From: Plantactinospora endophytica
GTDB taxonomy: Bacteria; Actinomycetota; Actinomycetes; Mycobacteriales; Micromonosporaceae
Length of the DNA stretch: 64,000 bases
Direction: 5' to 3'
NCBI RefSeq assembly: GCF_016862915.1
Contig: NZ_BONW01000046.1
Location: 62,001 to 126,000, forward strand
Shown here: one piece after another, positions 1 through 8,625 of the stretch
Numbering within the stretch: the first letter of the stretch is position 1
Layout of the letters: each line of letters opens with the position of its first letter
Made by a program: the position numbers and the translations under genes
The notes under the pieces: generated by a model
What the model saw: the letters and a program-made list of their open reading frames with translations, nothing else
The model's database searches: none
Told to the model about the DNA's origin: nothing

Positions 1-1
1 T

Positions 2-97
2 GGCGGAATCTGGTTGAAGTCCGAGGTCCTGGCCTGGGCCAAGCAGCACCGTCGGGCACGGCCGGTGGCGGGCCGGGACGAGGACGAGCCCGGCTGA
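2..97 (+). CDS. C-terminal fragment of a small helix-turn-helix protein (partial, cut by window edge)
   Basis: Frame 2 is open from the left edge to a TGA at 95-97 and encodes the last 31 residues of a protein. The visible GGIWLKSEVLAWAKQH stretch looks like the recognition/wing end of MerR- or AlpA/excisionase-type DNA-binding proteins, where a Trp-rich segment ending in WA is common; the tail is acidic. Too little remains to name a function. Confidence 0.45.
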   Translation, partial: GGIWLKSEVLAWAKQHRRARPVAGRDEDEPG

Positions 98-233
98 CGA
101 CGCGGGCCTGACGACCTCCGTCGATCGTCGAACGCGCCACAGCATCCGTCCGCCTCGATGCGACAGCCCGGTGTCACCTGGGGTTTCGCGGCGGTGCTTG
201 CCCTGTTAACGCGAGCACTCCAAGGTACCCGCC

Positions 234-1760
234 ATGCGGAAGATCAATCGCCGAATCTTCGTCCTAGGTGGACTCGGTGCCGTCGGTACGGCGGCGCTGC
301 CACTCCAGAACGCCCTCGCCGCCACCCCCTACCCGTTCCGGCTGGGCGTCGCCTCCGGTGAACCAGCACCGGACAGCGTCGTACTGTGGACCCGACTCGC
401 CCCGTCGCCGTTGAACGCGGACGGTCAGGGCGGAATGGCCAACGCGGACGTCACCGTCGAGTGGCAGGTCTCGACGAACGAGCGGTTCAGCTCGCTGGTC
501 GCCTCCGGCTCGGTCGCCGCCCGCTACGCCGACGCGCACTCGGTGCACGTGGTCGCCGGTGGGCTCGCTCCGGACGCCGACTACTTCTACCGGTTCCGGG
601 CCCAGGGGCACATCTCACCGGTCGGGCGTACCCGGACCGCACCGGCGGCCGGCAGCTTCGGCCGGGACCTGGTGATGACCTTCGCCTCCTGCGCGCACTA
701 CGAGTCCGGCTACTACACGGCGTACCGGCGGATGGCCGAGGACAACCCGGGCCTCGTCCTGCACCTCGGCGACTACCTCTACGAGGACGCCACCAGCACC
801 GGCTCGGTACGCGAGCACGCCGGCGCCGAGATCGTCTCGCTGGCCGACTACCGCCGCCGGTACGCCCAGTACAAGTCCGACCCGGACCTCCAGGCGGCGC
901 ACGCGGCGGCGCCGTGGCTGCTGGTACCGGACGACCACGAGGTGGAGAACAACTACGCCGGTACGGTGCGGGAGAACAACACCCCGGCGCTGACCGCCGC
1001 ACAGTGGACGGCCCGGCGTACCGCCGCCTACCGCGCCTACTACGAGAACCTGCCGCTGCGGCCCAGCTCGGCGCCGTCCGGCAACAGCATCGGGCTGTAC
1101 CGGCGGATCCGCTGGGGCCAGCTCGCCACCTTCCACATGCTCGACACCCGGCAGTACCGCGACGACCAGGCGTGCGGGGACGGCCGCAAGGTCTGCGCCG
1201 ACGCCGACCTGGCCAGCCGTACGTTGACCGGCGCCGCCCAGGAAGCCTGGCTGCTCGACGGTCTCGGCCAGCAGCTCGGCACCTGGGACATCATGGGTCA
1301 GCAGGTCTTCTTCGCCCGGCAGCTCGACGCGGCCGGGGCGGCCAACATGGACTCCTGGGACGGCTACCGGGCCTCCCGGTCCCGCATCCAGCAGGGCTGG
1401 ACCCAGCGCGGCGTACGCAACCCGGTGGTGCTGACCGGCGACGTGCACCAGGCGTGGGCGAACGACCTCAAGGCCGACTACGCCAACCCGGGTTCGGCAA
1501 CGATCGGCACCGAACTGGTCTGCACCTCGATCTCGTCCGGCGGCAACGGCTCCGCCGACACGGCGATCCCGAACGGGAGCATCAACCCGCACATCAGGTT
1601 CTTCTCCAACCGGCGCGGCTACGTGCGTACCACCATCGGCCGTACCCAGCTCCGGGCCGACTTCCGGGCGGTGGCCAGCGTCACCGAGCACGGTGCCCCG
1701 GTCTCCACCGTCGGTTCGTTCGTCATCGCCGATGGCCGTCCCGGCCTGCAGACCGCCTGA
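234..1760 (+). CDS. phoD: Tat-exported alkaline phosphatase D (PhoD) family protein
   Basis: A 508-residue PhoD-like metallophosphoesterase that hydrolyses phosphomono- or diesters outside the membrane. The N-terminus has a twin-arginine signal (RRIFVLGG near residues 6-13, then a hydrophobic stretch to about residue 30), so Tat export is likely. A PhoD N-terminal domain starts at FRLGVASGEP. The metallophosphatase core shows FASCAH, LHLGDYLYE, PDDHEVENNY and VLTGDVHQAW, which supply the usual metal-binding Asp, Asn and His residues. ATG at 234 follows an AAGG at about 221. A secreted repeat protein follows after 14 bp, so the two probably share a transcript. The length is typical for the family. 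I see no clear PHO box upstream. Confidence 0.93.
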   Translation: MRKINRRIFVLGGLGAVGTAALPLQNALAATPYPFRLGVASGEPAPDSVVLWTRLAPSPLNADGQGGMANADVTVEWQVSTNERFSSLVASGSVAARYADAHSVHVVAGGLAPDADYFYRFRAQGHISPVGRTRTAPAAGSFGRDLVMTFASCAHYESGYYTAYRRMAEDNPGLVLHLGDYLYEDATSTGSVREHAGAEIVSLADYRRRYAQYKSDPDLQAAHAAAPWLLVPDDHEVENNYAGTVRENNTPALTAAQWTARRTAAYRAYYENLPLRPSSAPSGNSIGLYRRIRWGQLATFHMLDTRQYRDDQACGDGRKVCADADLASRTLTGAAQEAWLLDGLGQQLGTWDIMGQQVFFARQLDAAGAANMDSWDGYRASRSRIQQGWTQRGVRNPVVLTGDVHQAWANDLKADYANPGSATIGTELVCTSISSGGNGSADTAIPNGSINPHIRFFSNRRGYVRTTIGRTQLRADFRAVASVTEHGAPVSTVGSFVIADGRPGLQTA

Positions 1761-1774
1761 CAAGGAGCGCCCGG

Positions 1775-3268
1775 ATGATCCCCGTCACCTCACTGCTGGT
1801 CAGCTCCCTGCTGGCAGTACCCGTACCGGCCGCGCCGACCCCCGCCGTCGGCCCGGCCACCCCGCCGCCGCCCGCCAGTACCGCGACCCCGGCCCCCACC
1901 ACCACCCCGGCCGTCCCGACGACGCCGACCCCGACCCGGGGCGGCACCGCGACGCCGACCGCACCGGCGACGCCGACCCGTACCCCGACCCCGGCCCGCA
2001 CCGCGACGCCGGACGGGAGCGGTACGGCCACGCCGACGCCGCCGGCCCGGCGCGTGCCGGCTCCCGCCGAGCTTGCCGTCGCCGCCGCGCCGGTCACCTG
2101 GACCACCGCGAACAGCAACTCCACCGGCGACCAGGACGTGCCGGCGATCGCCGCCAACCGCAACGGCCGGGTCGCGGTGGTCTGGGAGGACGACCGCGAC
2201 GACACCGCACCCGAAAGCGACCTCCACTCGGAGATCTACCTGCGGGTCTTCAACAACGGCAGCCCGGTCTACGAACTGAAGCTCTCCGCCGGAGGCACCG
2301 CCGGCACCAACTGGAAGCACGTCACGCCGGACGTCGGGATCGACGACCGGGGCAACGTGGTGGTCGTCTGGGCGGACGACCCGGACGGCAACGGCTTCTA
2401 CAACGTGCCGTACCGGGTGGTGTCACCGACCGGCACCGTGCTCGCCTCGGGCCGGGCGAACGCCTCCGCCGACGGCCAGCAGCTCTACCCGAGGGTGGCC
2501 GTCGACCCGGACGGTGCGCCGAACAGCGCCACGGCGGTCGGCTTCAGCGTGGTGTGGGAGGACGTCCAGGGCACCGCACCGGCGACGGTCCGGGTCGCCG
2601 GCTACACCAACACCACCACCAAGGCGTACGAGGTGCTGGCCAGCCAGTCGACCGGCGAGCACCACCGGCCGGACGTGGCGGTCTCCGCCTCCGGTGACGC
2701 GCTGGTGGTCTGGGACGAGGACGGCGACGCGAACGGGGCGTACAACGTCGGCCTGGCCCGGTTCGCCCGGACGAACGGGGCGGTGAACCTGTCCCGGCGG
2801 GTCGCCAACTCGGCCACCGGTGGCCAGCAGCGCCGTCCCGCGATCGCGGCCAACTTCAACGGCGACTTCACCGTCGCCTGGGAGTCCGACCACACCGGCA
2901 CCGCCGGGGTGTGGCTGCGCTCGTTCACCAGCGCGGCGACGGCCCGGCACAACGACGCCGAGATGGCCACCGGCCCGGCTACGGTCGCGCCGACGGTCGG
3001 CATCGACGACCAGGCCAACGCGGTGGTCGGCTGGACGGTGGCGACCGCCGCCCAGGACGTCGCGGCCCGCGGCGTCAACCCGGACGGTACGTTCACCGGC
3101 CGGCTGCCGAGCCAGGTGCTCGGGCAGACCACGACCGGGCGGCAGGAACAGATCGCGCTCACCTCGTCGCCGTGGGGCGAGATCAGCGTCAGCTACACCG
3201 ACGACAACGACGGCAACTCGTTCGACCAGGTCATCCTCGGCGTGGACGGGTCCAACTCGGACTGGTAG
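1775..3268 (+). CDS. Secreted Pro/Thr-linker protein with WxDD-type repeat (propeller-like) domain
   Basis: A 497-residue protein. ATG at 1775 follows an AAGGAG at 1762-1767, so I prefer it to the much longer open frame that runs back through phoD. Residues 1-20 form a signal peptide (MIPVTSLLVSSLLAVPVPAA). About 80 residues of Pro/Thr/Ala-rich linker follow, and then a region with repeated VVWEDD, VVWADD and VVWDED blocks each about 60-65 residues apart. Such blocks are typical of beta-propeller or FG-GAP-like extracellular proteins and may bind calcium. No catalytic motif is visible. It is probably co-transcribed with the phosphatase upstream and ends at a hairpin. Confidence 0.7.
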   Translation: MIPVTSLLVSSLLAVPVPAAPTPAVGPATPPPPASTATPAPTTTPAVPTTPTPTRGGTATPTAPATPTRTPTPARTATPDGSGTATPTPPARRVPAPAELAVAAAPVTWTTANSNSTGDQDVPAIAANRNGRVAVVWEDDRDDTAPESDLHSEIYLRVFNNGSPVYELKLSAGGTAGTNWKHVTPDVGIDDRGNVVVVWADDPDGNGFYNVPYRVVSPTGTVLASGRANASADGQQLYPRVAVDPDGAPNSATAVGFSVVWEDVQGTAPATVRVAGYTNTTTKAYEVLASQSTGEHHRPDVAVSASGDALVVWDEDGDANGAYNVGLARFARTNGAVNLSRRVANSATGGQQRRPAIAANFNGDFTVAWESDHTGTAGVWLRSFTSAATARHNDAEMATGPATVAPTVGIDDQANAVVGWTVATAAQDVAARGVNPDGTFTGRLPSQVLGQTTTGRQEQIALTSSPWGEISVSYTDDNDGNSFDQVILGVDGSNSDW

Positions 3269-3283
3269 CGAGGACGGTGCAGG

Positions 3284-3315
3284 GTGGGCGCGTATCACGA
3301 CTGGTGCGCGCCCAC
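3284..3315 (+). terminator. Hairpin downstream of the phoD/propeller operon
   Basis: GTGGGCGCG at 3284-3292 is perfectly complementary to CGCGCCCAC at 3307-3315, with a 14-base loop. It starts 15 bases after the stop codon. There is no T-tract, which is common for actinobacterial terminators. Confidence 0.5.
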
Positions 3316-3545
3316 GTCCCGCACTTCGGGTCGGAGCTGCCGGCCGGACAATTCAACCGGGAAACGGAACGGCACGCCGGAATTGGGCCGACACAATCGG
3401 TCGACCCGGTCTGTCGGATTGGATTACCGCACCCTGTTACGCCCCCACCACGACGGAATTCCCCGTTCGACCGAGCCGTACGCGACCGCCGGTCGAATGG
3501 ACGGGCACCATTCGGCTACCCGCTGTCAGGTTCGCGTCACGGCAC

Positions 3546-3574
3546 TTGTCCGGACCACAGTGGACTGATAGAAA
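3546..3574 (+). promoter_or_regulatory. Candidate promoter of the RHIM-like operon
   Basis: TTGTCC at 3546-3551, a 17-base spacer and TAGAAA at 3569-3574 give a plausible -35/-10 pair about 95 bases ahead of the first start codon. The -10 matches only partly, so this is weak. Confidence 0.25.
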
Positions 3575-3668
3575 CATTCCCTGCTCGACGGCGATACAGT
3601 CCAGACGAGAACCGCAGCACCGTCACCACTCCGCCTCGCAATCTCCGCGCAGCAGGGAGCACGACCTG

Positions 3669-4061
3669 ATGGATCCCATCGCCATTGTGGTGACCGCGTT
3701 GGTGGCCGGTGCCGCCGCCGGAGTCTCGGGCGCCGCGTCGTCGGCGGTCCAGGACGCCTACACCGGGCTGTGCGAGGTGGTACGAAACCGGCTGGGCAGC
3801 GGCCGGGGCGGACACGGTCGGCCCGCCGAGATCGTCGACGCGTACCGCTCGGATCCGGTCGGCCAGCACGACCGGATGGTGGCGGCGCTGACCACGGCCG
3901 GCGCCGACCAGGATCGCGCGCTCGCCGAGGCGGCACTGCGGGTACTGGCGCTGACCTTCCCCGGCAGTGCCGACACGGTCGCCAGGTACGCCGTCGACCT
4001 CCGCGACGCCCGAGGCGTATACGTGGGCGACCACGGCACCCAGCACAACACCTTCTCCTGA
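3669..4061 (+). CDS. Small adaptor-like protein with C-terminal RHIM/BASS3-like amyloid motif
   Basis: A 130-residue protein. ATG at 3669 has a GGGAG about 10 bases upstream. The N-terminus is hydrophobic and Gly/Ala-rich (MDPIAIVVTALVAGAAAG) and leads into an amphipathic helical region. The extreme C-terminus carries GVYVGDHGTQHNTF (residues 116-129). The V-x-V-G-D-x-x core resembles the RHIM of RIPK3-type kinases and the bacterial amyloid signalling sequence likened to RHIM (BASS3). From memory, small actinobacterial proteins of this architecture are annotated as RIP homotypic interaction motif-containing. A nearly identical motif opens the next protein (43-56 there), which suggests motif-to-motif partnering at the membrane. 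Whether the N-terminal half is a membrane-active effector (Bell/HeLo-like) is speculation. Confidence 0.75.
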   Translation: MDPIAIVVTALVAGAAAGVSGAASSAVQDAYTGLCEVVRNRLGSGRGGHGRPAEIVDAYRSDPVGQHDRMVAALTTAGADQDRALAEAALRVLALTFPGSADTVARYAVDLRDARGVYVGDHGTQHNTFS

Positions 4062-4062
4062 G

Positions 4063-5319
4063 GTGGCAAGCCGACCGGAGGGCCACGGCGGCCCCGTCGA
4101 CGCCACCGACGGGCCGGACGAGGCCGTGACCGGTCCCCGGGGCAGGGTCCTGGAGCGGGCCGACTCGGTCGACGCCCGGCACGGCCAGGGGATCCTGATC
4201 GGCGACCACGGACACCAGCACAACGTGTTCCGGCTGCACCTGCCGCGCAGCGTCCGGATCGCGCTGCTGAGCGCCATCGTGCTGGTGCTGCTCGTCGGCA
4301 CCGGCTGGGTGACGGTGACCTGGGTGCTGCCGCAGTTCGCGCCGACCTACAAGACCGAGTTCCTGATCGACACGACCGCCGGAGGCGACGGCGTCGGCAC
4401 CATCGCCGAATCACTCAAGACGGTGATCGACAATTCCGGCGACAGTGACGCGCTGGCCCTGCGCCGGTTCGGCGGTGAATGCGGCGCGCAGGACAACACC
4501 AGTCAGCTCGTCGGATTCGGCACCGACAACCGACAGGAGATCAGCGACGCGGTCAGCGGAATCGGCCAGGGTTCCAAGGCGACGTTGCAACGCGGCATCG
4601 TCGAGGCGGTGGCGGATTTCTCGAAACCGTTCGCGCAGCGGGCCAAGCAGGTGAACCGGATCATCGTGGTCACCCGGAACGGTACGGACGCCTGCGACGA
4701 GGACACCGGATTCGTGGAGAAGCAGATCCGGGACCGGATCGCCGCCGCCGGGCTGTCGATCGAGTTCCGGATGATCGGCTACCAGGTACGCGACGACGAG
4801 CGGGACCAGCTCACCCAGATCGCCACCGGTTCCGGCGCCCCCGACCCGATGTTCGTCGACACCCCCGGCCAACTGGACGCCGCCCTGGACTGGTTCACCA
4901 ACATCGAGCCGGTGCTGCGCAACGCCAAGGAGATCGTCGACATCCTCAACCCGGCCGTCCAGCGGGTCAACAGCGCCGTCAAGGCGGTCACCGACGGCCG
5001 GCTCGACACCGCCGAACGTACCCTCGACGGTGCCCGGGAGGTGCTGTCGCGCACCGACACGGAGTTCGAGGACCTCCAGGCCCGGGCGAAGACCGCCACC
5101 GCCCGGGACATCCATGGTCGGGCGTCCCGGTTGCGTTCCCAACAGCAGCGGGTGGTCGACAGCGCCGACGACCTGCTGCGTACCGCCCGCTCCGGTAACC
5201 CGCTGGGGGAGAAACACGCCGCCTTCGAACGGGTCGCCACCGACTACAACACCGAGGCGGACGCGATGAACCAGGCACTGGCCACCCTCCGCGCCAAGGC
5301 TCCGGCAGGTACCCGATGA
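4063..5319 (+). CDS. Membrane-anchored vWA-like protein with N-terminal RHIM/BASS3-like motif
   Basis: A 418-residue protein if it starts at GTG 4063, one base after the previous stop. GTG 4126 with a GGACGAGG upstream is a good alternative that keeps every domain. The motif GILIGDHGHQHNVF (43-56) matches the adaptor motif at 9 of 14 positions. One transmembrane helix follows (about 66-88), then a vWA-like domain (about 98-290) with FLIDTT, LALRRFGGEC, KATLQRGI and IIVVTRNGTDAC. The usual DxSxS of the MIDAS is degenerate, so metal binding is uncertain. Residues 300-418 are charged and probably helical. The predicted topology puts the motif inside and the vWA domain outside. The stop overlaps the next start (ATGA), so translation is coupled. 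Confidence 0.72.
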   Translation: MASRPEGHGGPVDATDGPDEAVTGPRGRVLERADSVDARHGQGILIGDHGHQHNVFRLHLPRSVRIALLSAIVLVLLVGTGWVTVTWVLPQFAPTYKTEFLIDTTAGGDGVGTIAESLKTVIDNSGDSDALALRRFGGECGAQDNTSQLVGFGTDNRQEISDAVSGIGQGSKATLQRGIVEAVADFSKPFAQRAKQVNRIIVVTRNGTDACDEDTGFVEKQIRDRIAAAGLSIEFRMIGYQVRDDERDQLTQIATGSGAPDPMFVDTPGQLDAALDWFTNIEPVLRNAKEIVDILNPAVQRVNSAVKAVTDGRLDTAERTLDGAREVLSRTDTEFEDLQARAKTATARDIHGRASRLRSQQQRVVDSADDLLRTARSGNPLGEKHAAFERVATDYNTEADAMNQALATLRAKAPAGTR

Positions 5320-6509
5320 CGACCGGGACCGGGTCTTCCCGCACCCGGCGTCGGCGCTTCCTGCTGATCGGCGCGGCGGTGCTCGTCGTCGTGCTGGCGG
5401 CCACCGCCGTCCTGGTGGTCCGCGCCATCCCGGCCTACCGCACGACGCTGCTGGTCGACACCTCGGTCGGCGCCGGCGGCGACGACTTCGCGGCCGTCGC
5501 CGGTGCGGTGAGCGCGGCGGCCCAGAACAGCGCGGACGGCGACGCGCTCGCGCTGCGCCGGTTCGGCGGAGCCTGTGACAGCGCCGGCAACACCGAGCAG
5601 GTCGTGGAGGTCGGCACCGGCCAGGCGCGGAAGATCGGCGATGCCGCCCGCGCCCTCACCCCCGGCGGGCAGCCGACGCTGCTCGACGGCATCCTCGCGG
5701 CGATCGACGACTTCGCCCGGCCCTATCCGTTCAGGGGCAGCGAGGGTAACCGGATCATCGTGGTGTCCCGGCACGGGGTCGACGGCTGCAACGCCGACCA
5801 CGCCGCCGTCGCCGCCACGATCCGGGAGCGCGTCGAGGACGCCGGGCTCACCCTCGACTTCAGGTTCGTCGGCTTCCAGGTCCCCGCCGAGCAGCGCCCG
5901 GTGCTGACCCAGGTCGCCACGGCAACCGGGGCGCCCGAGCCGGTGTTCCCGGAGAACGCCACCGACCTCACCTCCGTACTCGTCCGGTTCACCATCCCCG
6001 AGTCGCCGGACGCCGCTCCGGTCGCGATACCCACCCCCGACCCGACCGCCGACTGGACCCCCTACCGGAACGCCCAGAACGGGTACAGCCTGCGCTATCC
6101 GCCGAACTGGCTGGTCGAGGAGTGCGAGACACAGGTCTGGTTGGCGCACATCCGCGACCTACTGCCCGGCTGCCTGGGCACCGACTTCTTCTTCTACCTC
6201 GTCCAGATTCGAGTCGACGCGGCCGACCAGGCATACACGGGTCCCTACGACGAGGACACCTACGACAAGATAGAGATCCGGGACGTCACCGTCGACGGCG
6301 TTGCCGGGAAACGCCATTCCGCCATCGTCGCGAAGGAGCCTCCCGTGGGCACGGACAGCCCGGGCGACATGGTCGTCCGGTACGTCCTGCCCGCGAACGG
6401 CCGGGTGTACACGATCTATTACCGGAACAATCCGAGCTCGGCCGGCGCCACGAAACTCCTGGAGGAGTTCGACTTGTTGATCACGAAGACCCTCACCTTC
6501 GAAGGGTAG
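5316..6509 (+). CDS. Membrane-anchored vWA-like paralogue with C-terminal PsbP-like domain
   Basis: A 397-residue protein whose ATG overlaps the preceding stop by four bases. A short basic N-terminus (RTRRRR) precedes a transmembrane helix (about 15-38). The vWA-like region (42-225) is clearly paralogous to the upstream protein: LLVDTS, ALALRRFGGAC, QPTLLDGI and IIVVSRHGVDGC align in order. After a Pro-rich linker a C-terminal domain (246-397) opens with W-x-x-Y ... NGYSLRYPPNW, the signature of PsbP/MOG1-fold lipoproteins. It has no RHIM-like motif, so it would sit in the complex through the extracellular domains. The stop lies nine bases from the convergent dgt stop. Confidence 0.68.
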   Translation: MTTGTGSSRTRRRRFLLIGAAVLVVVLAATAVLVVRAIPAYRTTLLVDTSVGAGGDDFAAVAGAVSAAAQNSADGDALALRRFGGACDSAGNTEQVVEVGTGQARKIGDAARALTPGGQPTLLDGILAAIDDFARPYPFRGSEGNRIIVVSRHGVDGCNADHAAVAATIRERVEDAGLTLDFRFVGFQVPAEQRPVLTQVATATGAPEPVFPENATDLTSVLVRFTIPESPDAAPVAIPTPDPTADWTPYRNAQNGYSLRYPPNWLVEECETQVWLAHIRDLLPGCLGTDFFFYLVQIRVDAADQAYTGPYDEDTYDKIEIRDVTVDGVAGKRHSAIVAKEPPVGTDSPGDMVVRYVLPANGRVYTIYYRNNPSSAGATKLLEEFDLLITKTLTFEG

Positions 6510-6518
6510 GGGCCGGTA

Positions 6519-7787
6519 TCACGCGCCCGGTGACCGGCCGGTGGTCAGCCGCCGGTGCCAGGTCACCGCGGCCGGGTCGGTGAGCGAGGCGACCTGGTCG
6601 ACCACCACGCGCAGCCGGGCGGCGTCGTCCGGCGCCACCTTCCACAGTGGTGCGAAGACCGGATCGAGCGCGTCCGGTGCCCGGGTCAGCAGCGCCGCCA
6701 CCAGCTCGGTCAGGATCTCCCGCTGGCGTTCGTACCAGTCCTGGGCGCCGGGACGACGCATCACGTAGCGCAGCGCCATTCCCTTGAGCAGCGCACACTC
6801 GGCCCGGATGTGCCGGGGCACGACCAGTTCGGCGGCGTACCGGCGCAGTGGGCCTTCGCCGTGCCGCTGCTCGGTCGCCTCGACCGCCGCCGCGACGAAA
6901 CGACCGGTCAGCACGCTGGTGCTCGCCTTCAGGGCGGCCAGCGCCCGGTGACTGCCGTCGTAGTCGTAGAGCGGGGCCAGCACCGGGTCGGCGAGCAGCC
7001 TGTCCAGCGTCCCGGCCAGGTCGTCGGCGGACTCCGACGAGTACCGACCGGCGACGTCGGCACAGAGCGCGGCCCGCTCGTCGGCGTCGGCCCGCAACTG
7101 CGCGAGCCGGAGTCGCAGGTAGCCGCCGTGGATGCCGTCCTCGACGTCGTGCACCGAGTACGCCACGTCGTCGGCCCAGTCCATCACCTGGGCTTCGAGG
7201 CAGCGTACGTCGCCGTCCGGGGCGCCCCGGCGCAGCCAGCCGAAGGTGTCGGCGTCGTCGGCGTACACCCCGAACTTGGGCTGGCCCGGTCGGCGTGACC
7301 AGGGGTATTTGCAGGTGGCGTCGAGGGCGGCCCGGGTCAGGTTGAGTCCGGCGGAGGTGCCTTCGGGTGCGTACACCTTGGCTTCCAGCCGGGTCAGCAC
7401 CCGGAGTGTCTGCGCGTTCCCCTCGAAGCCGCCACAGCCGGCGGCCAGCGCGTCCAGCGCGGCCTCGCCGTTGTGCCCGAACGGCGGGTGCCCGAGGTCG
7501 TGCGCCAGCCCGGCCACGTCCACGATGTCCGGGTCGCAGCCGAGCCGGCCGCCCATCTCCCGGGCGATCTGGGCCACCTCCAGCGAGTGGGTGAGCCGGG
7601 TCCGCAGGAAGTCGTCGGTGCCGGCGGTGTGCACCTGGGTCTTCGCGGCCAGCCGCCGGAACGCCGCCGAGTGCAGCACCCGGGCCCGGTCCCGCTGGTA
7701 CGGGCTGCGCCCGTAGCCGCTGTCCTTCGCCGGCTCGGTGACCCGACGCTCCGCGTCCGGCTGGCTGATCACGCCATCGATCTTCAC
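6519..7787 (-). CDS. dgt: Deoxyguanosinetriphosphate triphosphohydrolase-like protein (HD domain)
   Basis: A 422-residue Dgt-family enzyme that cleaves dNTPs to deoxynucleosides and tripolyphosphate. Motifs in order: [20 protein letters not shown] at the N-terminus, [15 protein letters not shown], the metal-binding HD in [15 protein letters not shown], and [16 protein letters not shown]. The open frame extends upstream over the VOC gene, but that part is a shadow. I use GTG at 7787; GTG at 7772 is an alternative. It belongs to nucleotide-pool control and is a normal actinobacterial housekeeping gene. Confidence 0.9.
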   Translation of the reverse strand: MKIDGVISQPDAERRVTEPAKDSGYGRSPYQRDRARVLHSAAFRRLAAKTQVHTAGTDDFLRTRLTHSLEVAQIAREMGGRLGCDPDIVDVAGLAHDLGHPPFGHNGEAALDALAAGCGGFEGNAQTLRVLTRLEAKVYAPEGTSAGLNLTRAALDATCKYPWSRRPGQPKFGVYADDADTFGWLRRGAPDGDVRCLEAQVMDWADDVAYSVHDVEDGIHGGYLRLRLAQLRADADERAALCADVAGRYSSESADDLAGTLDRLLADPVLAPLYDYDGSHRALAALKASTSVLTGRFVAAAVEATEQRHGEGPLRRYAAELVVPRHIRAECALLKGMALRYVMRRPGAQDWYERQREILTELVAALLTRAPDALDPVFAPLWKVAPDDAARLRVVVDQVASLTDPAAVTWHRRLTTGRSPGA

Positions 7788-7806
7788 CCGGCCGACCCCG
7801 GCACCG

Positions 7807-8169
7807 TCAACCCCGCTGGGCGAGTACGCAGAACTCGTTGCCCTCGGGGTCGGCCAGCACGGTCCAGCTCTCGTCCGGCGACTGCCCGACGTCGACGTGC
7901 CGGGCACCCATGTTGACCAGCCGCTCGATCTCGGCCTCCCGGTCCGCCGGGCGGAGGTCGATGTGCAGCCGGTTCTTCGTCTCCTTGCCCTCCGGCACCG
8001 GCACGAAGACCAGGCCGGGCAGCACGTCCGGGGCCCGGCGGATCTCCACCTCGGCCGGCAGCTCGGCGACGATCTGGTAGCCGAGCGCCTCGGCCCACCA
8101 GCGCGCGAGCCGGGCCGGATCGGTGGCATCGACCACCAGGTTCTCCCACACGCTGCCCATGGGCCACAC
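7807..8169 (-). CDS. VOC/glyoxalase-like domain protein
   Basis: A 120-residue single-domain protein with the paired beta-alpha-beta-beta-beta modules of the vicinal oxygen chelate superfamily: [18 protein letters not shown] at the start, [11 protein letters not shown] in the middle and [13 protein letters not shown] at the end. These are typical of the glyoxalase_6-like group. The substrate is unknown. ATG 8169 (MWPMG) or ATG 8160 could start it. It lies 19 bases upstream of dgt on the same strand and may be co-transcribed with it. Confidence 0.82.
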   Translation of the reverse strand: MWPMGSVWENLVVDATDPARLARWWAEALGYQIVAELPAEVEIRRAPDVLPGLVFVPVPEGKETKNRLHIDLRPADREAEIERLVNMGARHVDVGQSPDESWTVLADPEGNEFCVLAQRG

Positions 8170-8625
8170 CTCCGTTACGAGGGAAACGAAGTTCGCGTGT
8201 CGACCAGGTTACGCCCGGGTTCCCGACTCGGGTGCGCCAACGATCGCCCGACACACCACGCGATTGACCTGCGCCTGCGGACACAACCGCCGAACAGCCG
8301 AGAGTTGCCGGACGATCGCCGATCGTCACGGGACGGCGCCCGGACTGGGCCCGGTGTAGCGTGCCGGAGTCGGATGGTTACCGGGCGGGGGACCATCGAC
8401 CCCGGCGGCGGTGGGTGCGCGGCCCAGCGGCGATCCACCGGACGCGGCAGCCCGATCCCGAGCGGCGGTGACCAGGTCGGACGACGACGTGGCGCGACGC
8501 CCGGGCAACCGGGCGACGCCGTAGGCCACCGGGCGACGTCGAGCGGCAGCGTAGCCACAGGCGGGAAAGCGACGGCACCGAGCAAGTTTCAGCGGCACGG
8601 ACCAACGCTAAGGAGAAAGACACCG
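8170..8625. other. 456-bp divergent intergenic region
   Basis: It separates the VOC gene from the roadblock gene. I see no credible gene. It contains the perfect palindrome at 8311-8327 and a TAGCGT hexamer at 8357-8362 that could be a -10 for the rightward gene. Confidence 0.5.
8311..8327. promoter_or_regulatory. 17-bp perfect palindrome, operator candidate
   Basis: GACGATCG and CGATCGTC flank a single central base. It sits about 40 bases ahead of a possible -10 (TAGCGT, 8357-8362) for the roadblock gene. No cognate regulator is obvious. Confidence 0.3.

Larger units (their letters stand above)
3269..3668. other. 400-bp intergenic region before the RHIM-like operon
   Basis: It holds the hairpin at 3284-3315 and a weak promoter candidate at 3546-3574. 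No open frame in it has coding character. It is less GC-rich than the flanking genes, as expected for a promoter region. Confidence 0.5.

Noticed and set aside
386-1774. Upstream part of a 960-codon frame that would fuse to the propeller protein
   Set aside because: It overlaps phoD in another frame and is Arg-rich nonsense. A good ribosome-binding site and signal peptide mark the true start at 1775.
8170-8625. A 136-codon minus-strand frame (8175-8585)
   Set aside because: Pro/Arg-rich, no start context and no domain; treated as intergenic.
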